In this document: in pieces, positions 9,998 to 22,607 of the stretch
Numbering within the stretch: the first letter of the stretch is position 1
Layout of the letters: each line of letters opens with the position of its first letter
Assembly: GCA_036429605.1 (NCBI GenBank)
Contig: CM071590.1
Location: 1,116,001 to 1,180,000 of the forward strand
Length of the DNA stretch: 64,000 nt
Source of the DNA: Cladobotryum mycophilum
Lineage: Eukaryota; Ascomycota; Sordariomycetes; Hypocreales; Hypocreaceae
Reading direction: 5' to 3'
Notes under the pieces: generated by a model
Database searches by the model: none
What the model was told of the DNA's origin: nothing
The model's input: the letters and a program-made list of their open reading frames with translations, nothing else
Position numbers and translations under genes: made by a program

Positions 9998-12027
9998 GTT
10001 TGCGAGATATGAAGAGTTGAAATCTAAACTTGACTGAACTTATCCTCAAAGTGTCTTGTTACACGTAACGAAAGAAAGAAGATGAAGAAACAATTCTCTC
10101 TGAAGACACATCATGCTGGGCCTTTATAGTTGGCAGTGTCTATGTACGGTGAGAAGCTAAAACTCTATGTTTGTTTGTTTTTACAAGATCAGACGCCTCA
10201 AAAGCATCGAGATAACCTTGGTAGTTCTTGGTGGCTAACCATGATGAAGCTTTTTAGAACCAAACACAAGCATAAAGTCAACTTGATGAAAGCCCTGCAG
10301 AATAAACACCGATATAAACGCAAGCTTGGCCTTGGATGAACAGTTCGTCTCTGTCACAAAGTCTTTTTAGCAAGATGAGACCTCCATTGTCTACTCAGTA
10401 TCAGTGGCATCGCCCATATAAAGTATACACGGGTCGTCTTAGCATGAGCTTATATTTATGGTTGCTGTACAACCAAAGCTGCTAGTATCACTCCAGGCGC
10501 ATGAAGCCGCGTGTCTTTGTCGCACGTGTCGCCCTGCTATCCTAAATGGCCAATTATGCTCACAGTCTAGATATTAAACTTAGTGAAGCTCGAGGTAGTA
10601 CGAGTGCTGTCGCCATTATAGCCGTATGTTTGTAAGAATAAACTTTGACATGGGAAGACACCAATGGGTAACCACAAACTCTAGACCTGCGAATGCTTTG
10701 CACTTTGGAAACGTGATGAATCATGAATGAAGCTTGACACATTCACACGGCAACTGCAGAAGCGGTCTGTCCCCAACTCGAACCTTGCGAGGTTGGGAGT
10801 AAACTCCAGTGATGAAGGACCATGACATTAGGCCCGTCTGATGTATGTACGGCGTATGGGACTTGTAATGAATGATGATAAGAATGTCTCAAACAGCACT
10901 GCTGCGGGCTGGTGGTTTGACAAAACATGAGGCTGTGATTCGTTACACTGGGAGACTTGGGGGGTCAACGCGGGGCATTTTGTGGCGTACTGAAACATTT
11001 TCAAGGTCCTGGTTGATCCAACAACATGGCATGAATGTACGGAGTGGGAATTATTATGTTTAATATTTTAATCCGTAGTGATGGGGAGGGAGGAGAGAGA
11101 CGACAGGTAGAAGATGGGTTATTGCAAAAAGTTCTTTGGAGTCAGCCAACAAGGCAACAAACGAGGCTGAACCTCCCTACAGCAAGAACTCCCCAAATAC
11201 GCCCCTTCCCTGCCTTTGATTTCACTAATTCTGTCCTCAGAAAGAGACACATGCATATTTTTATTTTTTTCATCTAAACCCTTTTCTGCTATTGGCTCCT
11301 TCTTCTTGGAGAGGCGGTAAATTAAAATACCTACGCAGCAGATACTACTGAATGCGGTTTGGTTCCAAAGAAGAAGGCGATAATGTCTGGATTTTATGGA
11401 TCCATCACGAACCTGCTCTGAGAACCCTGATGGCTCACTGCCCTCTGCCCTCTGGTCGCCGCCTGCCCGCCTGCATTCTGCCGTCAACGTACCACCAAAA
11501 GAGGCTCAGAAGCCCAGCCTTGGCACCCTCCGCCCGTAGCTGCTGACATGGGGACCCGGATAAGAATGGATGGATAACAAGGGATTGCAGGGCGGTCTCT
11601 ACTTAATGAAAGCCTTTTCCCTTGTTGCTTTTTTCTCTCTTTCTTGACAGACAAGGAAGTGCTGCGCATCAGAGCATCCATCATACTCTTGTTCTTGTCT
11701 GCCTTGTCACGGGTAACCAACAAGGTGCTTGCTTGTATAATAAATGCATATATAATACGTCAGCCATCAAGTTTTGTTTCCAGGGCAGCCTTTAACCAGA
11801 AACAGCCACCCTAGCGGGACGCATCCCACCTTCAGCCTCACAAACCGTCACCGAGCCAGAGTCAAGTCCGGCATCTTCCCAAGCGCGCGCGGGCATAGAA
11901 AAAATTCCTAACAAAAAAAAACAAAAAAGACCAAGTCTATAGAAAACTTGGACAGTCCAGATCCATGAATTGCGGTGGCTAAATCTATTCTTGTTGGAAG
12001 ATTTAACTTTGCTGAGGAGGTCTCGCC
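9998..12027. other. Intergenic, about 2 kb
   Basis: No supportable gene. It marks the change from accessory genes on the left to conserved genes on the right. Partial TACGGAGT motif at 11037. Confidence 0.45.
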
Positions 12028-13771
12028 ATGGAGTTGGCAACCAGAGACCTGGACAATGATACCCGCGGGTGGATCTTGTGCCTGGTCAGCGGCATCGGTA
12101 CGTGATACTCGAAATCCTTCTCTTCGTGGTCATTGATCACACAAACACGGCCCTAACATGATGAACCAAAGCTTGCGTCGCTGGTGCTGCGATAATATGT
12201 GTCGACCTCGTGGTGCGCCTGATCCCGGGCAAACAAAACTTTCGAATCCAAGACAGCAATGCCTTTCTTGCGTCCTCCCTAAGCTTGAGCTTCGGCGTCA
12301 TGGTAGGAATCATCCACAGCTTCATGCACGCTCCATTGCGAGATCAAGTCGGCTAATTAGTAGCTGCGCGCAGCTCTTCTCCTCTCTCTATAGTATGCTG
12401 CCCGAGTCGAGGGAATATTTCAAGTCGCAAGGATGGTCCGATCAGTCCGCTGGCCTTGTCATGATGACCTTCTTCGCTGGAGGCTTCGTTGGCATCCAGG
12501 CCGTCTCTCGCCTCCTTCACCAATTCATGCCCTCTCACGTTGTCGACTGCGACCATAGCCACAGCGAGGCGGCAGCCCACGAAACACATAGCCATACCGA
12601 TGATCGCGGCCACTCGCGATCGAGCCGAGCCCGAAGACGCATCTCGAGACCCCCAGAGAATAAAATCCCTGATATTGCAGAGAATGGAAATGGACAAGGA
12701 AATACGAATGGGAACGCCATTATACACACCCACGTTAGCGAATCGACTCCGCTGTTGGCATCAGAGACGAACGGCACATCAACATTACCAACAAGGCATG
12801 CTTCCGCGAGGGCCGATCGCAGACCGACAAGCCCTCCTCTACTTGCCACTCGCGGTCGGGCTATAACCACCGATGTAGCTGCTGACAGGCGGCCATCCAT
12901 GTTAGAGGTACAAAAACGAGTTATATCATTCGTCAAGGATACCAAATGCAACTGCGACGAATCCGGGCCGTGCTATGGATATACCGACCCTTGTGGACAA
13001 GAATGTTTCAAACATCTCAGCAGCCGTGCCGCCAGCAACGCCCGTCCACTTCCGGCCCTCCGCACCACCACTGGGCACTTTCACTCTCATTCCGGGTCCG
13101 TCTTCCACGGCGACCATGATCATGCGGATGACACGAATGAACCGCCCATTAGCCCCCGCTACCAAACGAGCCGTGCTACATCCCGGGATACGTTGGCTCC
13201 AATAGAAGATGAGCCCGAAGTTGGCGAATATCCTTGCAATCAAATGGACGAGGAAGATGTTGAAGCTCAGCACCACCATCACGTTCCTACGAATGCCTTC
13301 CTCTCCATTGGCCTCCAAACCTCCATCGCCATCGCTCTACACAAATTCCCCGAAGGCTTCATCACGTTTGCCACGAACCACGCCAACCCTGACCTTGGTT
13401 TCAACGTATTTATGGCATTGTTTGTGCACAACATCACCGAAGGCTTCGCCATGTGCCTGCCGCTGTACATGGCTCTTGGCTCCCGCTGGCGCGCCATGGC
13501 TTGGTCCGCTATTCTAGGAGGCTTATCTCAACCCCTTGGTGCCGGAATCGCTGCCTTGTGGTTCAAGCTCGCAAAGAGGACACACATGACTCCCAGCCCC
13601 GTGGCGTACGCCTGCCTGTTTGCTATGACTGCGGGCATCATGGTCAGCGTAGCCCTCCAGCTCTTCGTGGAGAGTCTAAGTCTGAATCACAATCGCAATT
13701 TGTGCATATTCTTTGGGTTCCTCGGCATGGCATTGCTAGGAATTAGTAATGCTCTATTCGCCGCGCACTGA
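12028..13771 (+). CDS. ZIP-family zinc transporter (Zrt3-like)
   Basis: Three exons, 12028-12097, 12172-12302 and 12374-13771, give 532 aa in frame. The N-terminal exon, easily missed, supplies the first membrane span (WILCLVSGIACVAGAAIICV). ZIP motifs in the C-terminal half are ALHKFPEGFITF and HNITEGFAMCLPLY, the two metal-site helices TM4 and TM5, followed by three more hydrophobic helices. The long central loop is His-rich (HSHSEAAAHETHSH, HGDHDH, HHHH), as in zinc-sensing loops, and also carries a CNCDES...C cluster. By arrangement it resembles yeast Zrt3, which exports zinc from the vacuole to the cytosol; membrane location is inference. The frame is intact. Confidence 0.88.
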
Positions 13772-14414
13772 ACATGAACATACCTAACGCAACAAACCCC
13801 AGACTTTATGGCTCGCTTTTCGAAACTTAGCTACGCATACTAAATAGATTGTGGATAACGGCGTTCTGTGGGGGAACTATTATCATCGTCTTTTTTCCCC
13901 TGGGGAGGAAAACAATACTCCCTTTAGCATGATTTTTTACGAAGTAGAAGAGTAGCGTGTTATACGGGGACCGAACAGGATACGAAAGGAAAGGGGAGGG
14001 GGATGTATTTTCTTTTTGGCAAAAACAATGGCATCGGACATTCGTATAGTAACAGCATGAGCGTACGGATTTATAAAGAAAGAAGAGCAAGTTTGCATCT
14101 AAATTCTGGTTCATTTCTCCCTCTTTTTTTTTTTTTCGTGAACCCCCATACTCTGCTCTTTTTTTCCCCCGTCGTAATTATTCGTTGACCGTCATGAGCG
14201 CCCCGAATATGAACTACGCCTGGTAGTCCCCCGGGGTGAGATAGATACAGCTATACATTTTTACATGAATGAGAAGCAAACAAGATGGTACTCCGTTATT
14301 TCCACAGATGAGTAAGAAAGAGAAAAAAACCACAACAACAACAAAACACTTGTAACTTTTAGAATCCTCCGAGCAGGGGGTCGATGCTGTGACTTAGACT
14401 CGATTCCCCGCGCG
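13772..14414. other. Convergent intergenic region
   Basis: 3' regions of the ZIP transporter and TFIIIA face each other here. T-rich tracts (for example 14122-14136), no coding sequence. Confidence 0.5.
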
Positions 14415-15946
14415 TCAAGAGGAGGATGTTGGCTTCATCGTCGAGCCATTCGTCGTGCGGGGGTGGTAGTCCATCTGCGCCGCAAAGATTTCCTCCTGCG
14501 AGATGTTGTCGGCCCAGCTGGAGGAATCCAGGGGCTCAAAGTGCTTCTGGTCCTCTGAGAGGTCCGGGGACATGAAGGGGGTGGAGTTGGGGGATTCCTC
14601 CGGGTCGGGGTCGTGGACCTTTGAGATGTGAAGGTTCAGGTCAAAGTAGCGGCTGAAGCCTTCGCCGCAGCTAGGGCACTTGATGGTCTGCTTCTTGACG
14701 TTGGTGACGCCGGCGAGATCGTCAATCACGTCGCCCAGGGCGGATTTATCCGGCTTGGAGTGCTTCGGCCGTTCCTGTCCTAGGTGAATGAACCGAATGT
14801 GGTCTTCCAGCCTGACCTTGGTACTGAACTTGTCGCCGCACCCTTGGGCGTTGGACCAGGCCTCCAGTCCCGGGCCCGTGAACTCGACCTCCCCGCAGAT
14901 GAACCGGAACCCCTCGTGCGCGGTGCGGATGTGGACGTTGAGGTTGGATTTCTTGGTAAACTTCTTCTTGCAGTTGTCGTAGGGGCAGGCCACCGTCTTT
15001 CGATCCTCTACCGTCTTGCCAGAGTGGTGGATCTCAATGTGTGTTTGGAATTCCCACTGGGAGCTGGACTTGTAGTCGCAAAACAGGCAATTTTGATGTT
15101 CCTGCCTCATGTGCTGCTGCAGGAACGTATCCGTCGTGAACCCTACCCGCTGCACGGTGCCGTCCTCCAGAGTCTTTGGCCCGCACTCGCTGCACCAGTA
15201 CTTGGGATCTCCGTGGTCTCTCTCCTTGTGGCGATTGAGCGCCGGCTTGGTATCGAACCCCCTGTTGCAGCCGGGCTCCGTACACGGGTATGCGCGCTCT
15301 CCCATGTGCTCCTTTCGCACGTGCTTGTTCAGTGTTTCCTTCTTCCTGAAGCTCTGCCCGCAGTCCTGGCAGCGAAACCTGTCCGCGCCCTCGTGCACAG
15401 CCTGGTGCCGCTTCAACCTCGTGCCCGTGACGAAGCTCTTGCCGCAGCCGTCCCGCTGGCAGATGTACTTGCGCTCGTTCTTATGCACCGCCTTGATGTG
15501 CTGCTTCAAATGCTTATCTTCTATGTAATCCTTGTCGCATCCGTCGTAGGGGCATTTGTGGGGGCGAGAGTTGGTGTGCGAATTCATGTGATCCCGCAGC
15601 CGGGCGGGACGGTTGAAGGACTTTGCGCATCCTGGCCAGTTGCATGCCAGCGTCTTATAATCGCTGGGAAACTTTGTTCGTGGCGTGGTTGCAGCGGTTA
15701 CGGGAGACTCGATATCGGCGGTAGAATTGGGTGTTGGAATTGGTGTATAATCGTCATCTTCATAAGCTTCGTCCAAACCATCGGATATGTCTGAGGAAGC
15801 AAAAAAATATCAGTTATTTACGTCAACAACACCTTTTTTTCTGAAGCCAATTGAAAAAAATCCGTACACTCATCGTCATCTTCAATATGACGCTTTTTCA
15901 GCGGAGACGCCTCGGGCGCCTCCTCTATGGCCAGGCGTTTGCTCAT
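14415..15946 (-). CDS. PZF1: Transcription factor TFIIIA (C2H2 zinc fingers)
   Basis: TFIIIA binds the 5S rRNA gene internal control region and recruits TFIIIC, IIIB and Pol III. Two exons, 15946-15868 and 15790-14415, give 484 aa; the first exon encodes the basic/acidic start MSKRLAIEEAPEASPLKKRH. Ten C2H2 fingers follow, beginning CNWPGCAKSFNRPARLRDH, then CPYDGCDKDY..., CQRDGCGKSF..., CQDCGQSF... and CTEPGCNRGF.... Three depart from regular spacing (the sixth with a long CxxC-to-H loop, the seventh short, the ninth with an insertion), a mix typical of fungal TFIIIA. The acidic/Ser-rich tail after finger ten is also usual. It is divergent from RPB6 with only 356 bp between the ATGs. Confidence 0.9.
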
Positions 15947-16302
15947 GATGCCCTCGTGGCTCCCAAACTGGGCATATTTTCGTTGTCGATTATGCCAGTG
16001 GCAGAAACTGCCAACTTTTCGGGCGGTGTGCGAAGAAATTGTGTGTGTGAAACGAATAAAGCGGGGAGGTGTGTGTGGCTCGGTGTGGCTCGGTGAAAGC
16101 GCCACTAAAAAAACAGTTCTCCACTTTTGCTGCACGATTACCGGGGAAGCTACGGAAAAACTTGGATAAGCCTTTTCCAACTCTCTTTTTGGCCAAACAT
16201 TTTTCACGAGGCTGAGAAATCATCCGGCAAGCATCACGACGCATTGAGCACTCAATTCCACAGTACAACTTTATCTAATCACACCATCCATACACCGAAA
16301 AT
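15947..16302. promoter_or_regulatory. Shared promoter, TFIIIA / RPB6
   Basis: 356 bp between two divergent ATGs, both for basal transcription machinery. It must contain both core promoters. I did not find a clear TATA box for either gene. Confidence 0.6.
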
Positions 16303-16947
16303 ATGTCTGACTTTGGCGAGGACGATGCTAGCGTTGGAGGGTGAGTTGCATACGGTTTTCTGCTGCGGCCAGCCAAAAGTTCCCATGACTGATCCCCTGA
16401 TTTTCTGTTTTGTAGCGATGAGCCCATGTTGGAGGAGGAGGACATGACGGAGTTCTACGAGCCCGATGGCCCCGACAACGACGACGAAAACGCGAACGGC
16501 GAGGATCAGGACCACATTGTCATCTCCGGTGATCCATCCGCCGCTGCCAACGCCCTCAAGGACAAGTCTGTCAAGGACAAGAAGATTCCCGACGACCAGC
16601 GCTTGACAACACCCTATATGACCAAGTACGAGAGGGCGCGTATTCTCGGTACGCGTGCGCTACAGATCAGGTTCGTGCCACTGGGCTCTCTGGGACAGCT
16701 ATGCGATCGGGGATACTAACGAGAGTCATAGTATGAATGCGCCGGTACTGGTGGATCTGGAGGGCGAGACAGATCCTCTGCAGATTGCTATCAAGGAATT
16801 AAGGGAGAAGAAGATTCCCTTGATTGTGCGAAGATATCTCCCTGATGGGTAGTAAGTCTAGCTTGATTAGGACAAATCCCTTGGATCGGTTTGTCTAACA
16901 CACATCTTAGCTACGAGGACTGGACCTGCGAAGAACTCCTTCAATAA
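16303..16947 (+). CDS. RPB6: RNA polymerases I/II/III shared subunit RPB6 (ABC23)
   Basis: RPB6 is a common subunit of all three nuclear RNA polymerases and stabilises clamp and core assembly. Four exons, 16303-16340, 16416-16670, 16732-16851 and 16911-16947, give 149 aa. The acidic N-terminus ([20 protein letters not shown]) is followed by the invariant core: [21 protein letters not shown], then [36 protein letters not shown] and the C-terminal [11 protein letters not shown]. Intron phases all match the protein, and length is as expected for the family. Divergent neighbour of TFIIIA. Confidence 0.96.
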
Positions 16948-19839
16948 GGGGTGCAATTTCCTGGGTGAAGGGGGCAGCCAAGGACGCTTGGGTTCGATTC
17001 AAGGCGCACAAATATTCAGCCCGCCGCCTCAAGACATAATCCAGCCCAGCTTCCGGGACTCCCTCCTTCATCCCGTGTGATGGAGGACTTCTCCGGAAGC
17101 CGATATTTTTGTTTACACAGCGCGGCGTTTCGAGATTCAATCAATTTGACACTAGATAAGATTAAGAGAACGATATATCATTGTATGCGTTTCCCTCATT
17201 CTTGATGGTGGTGTAGAATCTAGCGTGATACTTGAACTGGAGGTTGTCCAAAATTTCTAGTCGTCTGGGTGGATGGAACAAACAAGGAGTACGAAGAAGA
17301 AAAAACAGCATATGTGAAATAAGTCCGCGGACTTCGTGTCCAAAGACCCTCACCTCGTGTTAAGACACGAGGAAATTGCGTAAGAGTTGACAAGGCATTG
17401 TGCTTACTGCCTTGAAGCATGGAGCCTGGTTCGGTTGTACAATAACTACAAGTATGCAAAGGATGATGTTGATAATCATGGCGGAGAATTCAAGAAGATA
17501 ATATCCACTTGCTCTACTACATGGAACTTTACAATGACTAACTACTATTCGGAAGAGGTTCTGTGCATACACAACTCATGTGATGACCAAGATGGGGATA
17601 TGAAAAAAATGATAGAACTAGCTCTCGAGGAGCGTCATATGGTAACGTTCCATCCCTCGGCCCAATGCCAATGGCAGATGAACGATCAATTCTATAAATG
17701 GAATTCGACAGACAAGTATGTGAATCTGCAATGACGATGATCGACAGGGTCGCACTTTTAGGAGCTTATCAAGCTTGGCTTGGGCTCAAAAACAAAACAA
17801 AAAACATGTTTACTCGCCGGAGTCCTAGGCATTGCGGGCCGTCGGTGCCTAGCATAGCATCACACCTCGTAATTAATAAGGCCGGATCACCGAGACAAAA
17901 GGTTCCATTCGAGCTTTTTAGGGAGGGGAGGTCGGACGGACCCATGGAATGGACTCTCGCTTTGTTGAGTTGATTAGGTAGTCAGACCAAGAATGCACTA
18001 CGCCGATTACAGGATGAAGGGACCCGTTTTGCCATAAATAGAGGTGTAGGACCGTGTGACATCATAAATCTCCCTCTAGACATTGAGACAATGCAACGAG
18101 GGAGCGGACGAACTTGACGATGGATGGATGAGTAACCTGGGATTGTTTCTGTCCCCAGCAAGCCGATGGATCGTGATTCTGTGTAACCAACCAGGTATGG
18201 ATGGATGTTTTTTCCTTTCGAGATGTGGCTGGATCGCATAGGATCACAGAGGATGCGCTCAGATCCGTCAGCAAGAATCCGTCAGCACCGCTTCTGCCTG
18301 TCGATAAAAAACTGCCAAGGGATACAGGGATAATCCCATCTTACAGGTATATCGCATATGCCTGTAGTACATGACTCTGTGCGCCGCATTGGAGACAAAG
18401 AAAAGAAAAGAAAGAAAGAAGAAAACTCCGCTGAGAGAAAACAAAAAGAGGGAGGCGGAAACACTTACCCTTACTGCCGTCCTTGCAGACACGAGGATAA
18501 CTGCATTGCCACGATCACACATTAAACATAGCAAACAAAAAAGCCCAAACGTTTTTTTTCCCTCCCTTTCTCTTGTGTGTCCGTGACATCAGCCGAGCAA
18601 AAGACCAAGAAAAAAAAGTTCCGGTTTGAATGTTACCCTAATAAAATTCCCAACCCGGCAAACGATGATCGCCAAGGAGGGTAGGGGGGCACCAAATGCC
18701 GGCAAGACAGATTTGCTTGTGCTTCCTCGTATTTCCCCAATTTCTCCCCCCTCCCCCCTTGCCCCCTTCTCTGTCCAGGCGTGAGACCCATGCGGGTGAA
18801 ACAAGTCACGGGATCAGAGCCTATGATATAGATGATGAATAAATACCACTTGAGATTAAAGAGCTCAGATAATAATATAAATGATAGTAATAATAGATAT
18901 GATGGAAATGATAAGAAATAGGGGAAACAACAAGACACAAGAGAAACAGTGAGAAACACACCAGGCATCGTGAGAAAACAATCAATGCCCCGAATCTGTT
19001 CTGCCATGTTCAGTAAACACTAAGGGCAAAGCCAGCCAAGCCAAGAAGAGACTGTAAGAGGCAAACAGGCCATGACAGGGATGGTCACAGAGATGGGCTG
19101 TGACGCTATGATGGCGCTGCCCGCTGCCAGCAGGTTTAGCTGCAGATGACGTCGAATTAATACCGCGGGCCAGCACGCACTGCCAACGGCCCCCAGTTTT
19201 AGTGCTGGAAAGGCAAAAAGGGTAGCATTTGTGGTGTGGTCCACGGTGGTTAAGCCGAGAGCGAGCAGAAGCTTTGGTAAAAAAATCCAAAAAAAATCGG
19301 TTCATTGTGCTATCTTGTCTTGTCTTATCTGCAGGCGCAGGGCATGGTACCTAAGAATACCGAATGAAGCTTGTGGGATGCCTGAGTAGGGAAAGTCGGC
19401 AAGCTCGCTTTTCTTGGCGAAGAGGAGAAACAGGTAATAGTACGTAGTTGCAATACCTACCATCTACTAGGTACTACTGTGGGATTGATAGTGGCAAAGC
19501 TTTCCAATGCCGTCTGTATGTGTGCCCTGTGCTTGTTGGTGCAACGTTTCCCAACTGGGCGACAAGAACAAAGCAGGCACAGATTACGTCGGGTGGGAGG
19601 GTGAGTACATACGGAGTATTAGAGGGATCGATCGTCTTACATGAAAGTATAAGAGGCTGGGTCTGTGGCACCACAAAGTCGAGAGGTTGGAACAGTATCA
19701 ACTCTCACACACACAAGATACAATCAATCAATCATCTGATATTAAAACTAGTCTACGATCCTCATTCCAATCATCAATTCACATACCACTCCATCACTCT
19801 AACCAACCAACCACCAATACACCACACACAATCGTCATC
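16948..19839. other. Intergenic, 2.9 kb
   Basis: No gene recognised. AT- and A-rich patches, a purine-rich run at 18390-18450 and an exact TACGGAGTA motif at 19610-19618. The last few hundred bases should be the promoter and 5' UTR of the secreted protein gene. Confidence 0.45.
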
Positions 19840-20278
19840 ATGTTGTTCACTGCTGTCACCACTGTCCTTTCCTCATTCCTCGCAGTCTCTGCAGGCCCCA
19901 TCCGAAAGCGTGAGCTCGGAGGTGTAAGTCTTCTCCCCCCCCCCCCATTTATTACCATGATGATAGGTATACTGACACCGTCACTTATAGGTCCTCATCT
20001 GCACTGGTGCCAATGCCACCGGAGCCTGCGACTACAAGGTCTACGAGATGAACAAGTGCCACCAGCTCGAGGCTCCCTTCTACGAAAACGTCGGCACCTT
20101 TGCCCCCGACGGCGAGCCCTTCTTCTGCTTCCCTCGCATCGGCAACTGCGGCTCCATCTGCACAAGCCCAACCGGCTGCACGTTCGGTGCCGTCAACTTC
20201 ACGTATGAGCACAAGTACGACATTGCCGCCATCAAGTGGAACACCTACTTCCGCAGCTTCGACTGCCAGCACTACTAA
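19840..20278 (+). CDS. Small cysteine-rich secreted protein (effector-like)
   Basis: Two exons, 19840-19923 and 19991-20278, encode 123 aa. The signal peptide is MLFTAVTTVLSSFLAVSAG. A dibasic KR in PIRKRELGG suggests a short propeptide cut by a Kex2-type protease. The mature part has eight cysteines (in ICTG, ACDY, KCHQ, FCFP, NCGS, ICTS, GCTF and DCQH), consistent with four disulfides, and two NxT sites. I recognise no family. Size, secretion and cysteine content match host- or microbe-directed effectors, but a structural or wall role is equally possible. Confidence 0.8.
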
Positions 20279-21001
20279 AGACCTAAACAACAACGACAAA
20301 AAACTCTTTTCTTCTTTGACGTCCTTGATTTGACGACTTCTTTTCTTTTGATATTTTTATACCCAACATTCCTTACTTTTAATGACTAATTCGGCGGGTG
20401 GATGCAAAGGGGGAGACGGACGGATTTGAGTCAAACATAGACCAAACTTGCTTCGATGCAATGCAACAAAAGGATCCGGCGGGCTAAGAGTTTGCGCTTC
20501 CTCTCTCCTTTTATTTGTATTATTATTAGTAGCATTGTTATTAGATGGGGAGGAAGCATCATGGGATGGGCATGACGACATGAAAAGCACCTTCAATAGA
20601 TTACCTAGATAGGCATTAATAATGTCCATGTTTAACTGACAATGCTGGTCATTCGTGATACATCCAAGTTTTCTACTTGTCATAACAGGCACTTCTGATT
20701 TAGATGGACTCTTCGGGTCATCGTTGAATGGGGGCAAAGACAATATACCTATATCCCGTCCCGGGGTGTCGGGTAATAGAGGGGTTCGGCATCAGTGGGG
20801 TAAAATAAGCTATCGATACGGGGCATTTACATCATCATCACAGCTTCATAACGCAAGGGTCGCTCAACCTCCCAACTTTTATACTCACAACGAAATTGCC
20901 TTGCGCCTGGAGAAAGAATTGGACAGATTCAGGCAAAACTCTCAAAGCATACAATACACTCTTTGAATAGTTGCGGAAACGGCAGCTCCCCAACACCCAT
21001 C
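20279..21001. other. Intergenic
   Basis: 3' UTR of the secreted protein and promoter of the esterase. No coding signal. Confidence 0.5.
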
Positions 21002-22030
21002 ATGGCGACCATCACCACCAACGCCACCATCCACAGCTTCGGCGGCCGCTTCCTCAAGCTCTCCCACCAATCCCCCACCACCGGAACGCCCATGAACTTC
21101 ACCCTCTTCCTGCCCGCCGGCGCATCCGAGTCCTCCAAGTTCCCGCTGCTCATCTACCTCTCCGGCCTCACCTGCAGCCCCGACAACGTCACGGAGAAGG
21201 GCTTCCTCCAGGCCCACGCCGCGCCCCTGGGCCTCGCCCTGCTGTACCCGGACACCTCGCCGCGGGGCACGAACCACGCCGGCGAGCACGACGCCTGGGA
21301 CTTTGGCAGCGCCGCGTCTTTTACGTCGACGCCACGCAGGGCCCGTGGTCGGAGAACTACAAGATGGAGACGTACCTCACCAGGGAGCTGCCTGACCTCG
21401 TCTTCCAAAACTTCGGGGAGCTCGACCCGGAGAGGGTGTCCATCGCGGGACACTCCATGGGCGGGCACGGCGCCCTGACGCTGTACCTGAAGAACCCGGG
21501 CAAGTACAAGAGCGTCAGCGCCTGGGCGCCCATCGCCAACCCGAGCCAGTGCCCCTGGGGCGACAAGGCCTTCACGGGCTACCTGGGCCAAGACAGGGAA
21601 GAATGGAAGAAGCACGACGCCACGGAGCTGGTCAAGCACTGGAAGAGCGGTCCTCTAAACTGTCTTATCGATGTGGTAAGGTTTTCCCCACCATTACTAT
21701 TACACACAAAACTTTAGTAGGAAGAAAAGCTTGGAGAGAAAGCTTGTTTTTTGCTGACGCATGTATATCGTAAAAAGGGAACGGCGGACAACTTTTATAA
21801 GCAGAGACAATTGCTCCCGGAGAACTTTGTAGAGGCCGTCAAAGCAACTGGCATCGAGGGGCTTAACCTTCGCTACCAAGATGTATGTACTCTGCTGTCA
21901 AACCCTCGCAGTACTGGCCCAGGGCAGGATATTGACCTCGTAATAGGGATACGATCACTCATACTTCTTCATCTCCACATTCGGCGAAGACCACATCAAG
22001 CATGCCGCCAAACACCTTGGTCTCCTATAA
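21002..22030 (+). CDS. S-formylglutathione hydrolase (esterase D), one missing base
   Basis: Hydrolyses S-formylglutathione to formate and glutathione in glutathione-dependent formaldehyde detoxification; cytosolic. Exons 21002-21675, 21778-21882 and 21947-22030. Family landmarks: [16 protein letters not shown] and LYPDTSPRG, the nucleophile elbow [11 protein letters not shown] (Ser), [18 protein letters not shown], the Asp region LIDVGTADNF, and the C-terminal [12 protein letters not shown] whose His completes the triad. The frame breaks between AWDFGS and [15 protein letters not shown], near 21310-21320, and one added base brings the exon sum from 863 to 864 nt (287 aa, the normal family length). 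As this is a conserved metabolic gene, I read the break as a sequence error. Confidence 0.92.
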
Positions 22031-22607
22031 ATAAAATATCACAAAAAGAAACGAAAAAAAGAAGAAAGAAAAGGGCGATTCATGATGAAGAATGAGCATG
22101 TACGCTATTTCGTGTATATACGTCTTGCTAATGGATATATGAACGAACAAGAGGGCCGTGATAAAACGTAAGAGCTACTCCATCGTGCCAGACAAACACG
22201 TCCTAGCCCAATCTCCCTGGGCCCCTTTTTTCATCTCCGTCCAAGGCATCCAACAACTAAGAAAAGAAGAAAAAGAAAAGTACAGATATACAGCGAATGA
22301 TTGACAGAAAGCCTCCCTTCCCATATCATCATTAAAAAAAAAAAAAAACAAAGATCCCATGATATCAAATCCGTGAGAATCCATACTATTTGCTCCCTTC
22401 TCCAACCAAGCCATGAGAAATAAGTCTGTTGTTTTGACAACGCCGCCCAAGTAATGATATGTCGCAATTCGTACGAGCTCGTGCATCTCCTTGCTGCATA
22501 TAATCCGCCCGGAAGTATCCCATCTCAAACAACAAAACAACCAACGCCATTCATACATCTCGATAATAATGGGAGAAAAAAACCGCTTTCAGACAAAAGG
22601 CTCCTCC
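22031..22607. other. Convergent intergenic region
   Basis: 3' regions of the hydrolase and AFI1. A-rich tract at 22334-22348; no gene. Confidence 0.5.

Noticed and set aside
14784..15794. 336-codon open frame on the + strand
   Set aside because: It is the exact antisense of the TFIIIA zinc-finger exon, which has ten clear C2H2 fingers.
16985..17010. tRNA-like GGTTCGATTC
   Set aside because: The flanking 5-nt arms do not pair and no cloverleaf is present.
17387..17973. Overlapping frames of about 100 codons
   Set aside because: No family resemblance and AT-rich codon use unlike neighbouring genes.
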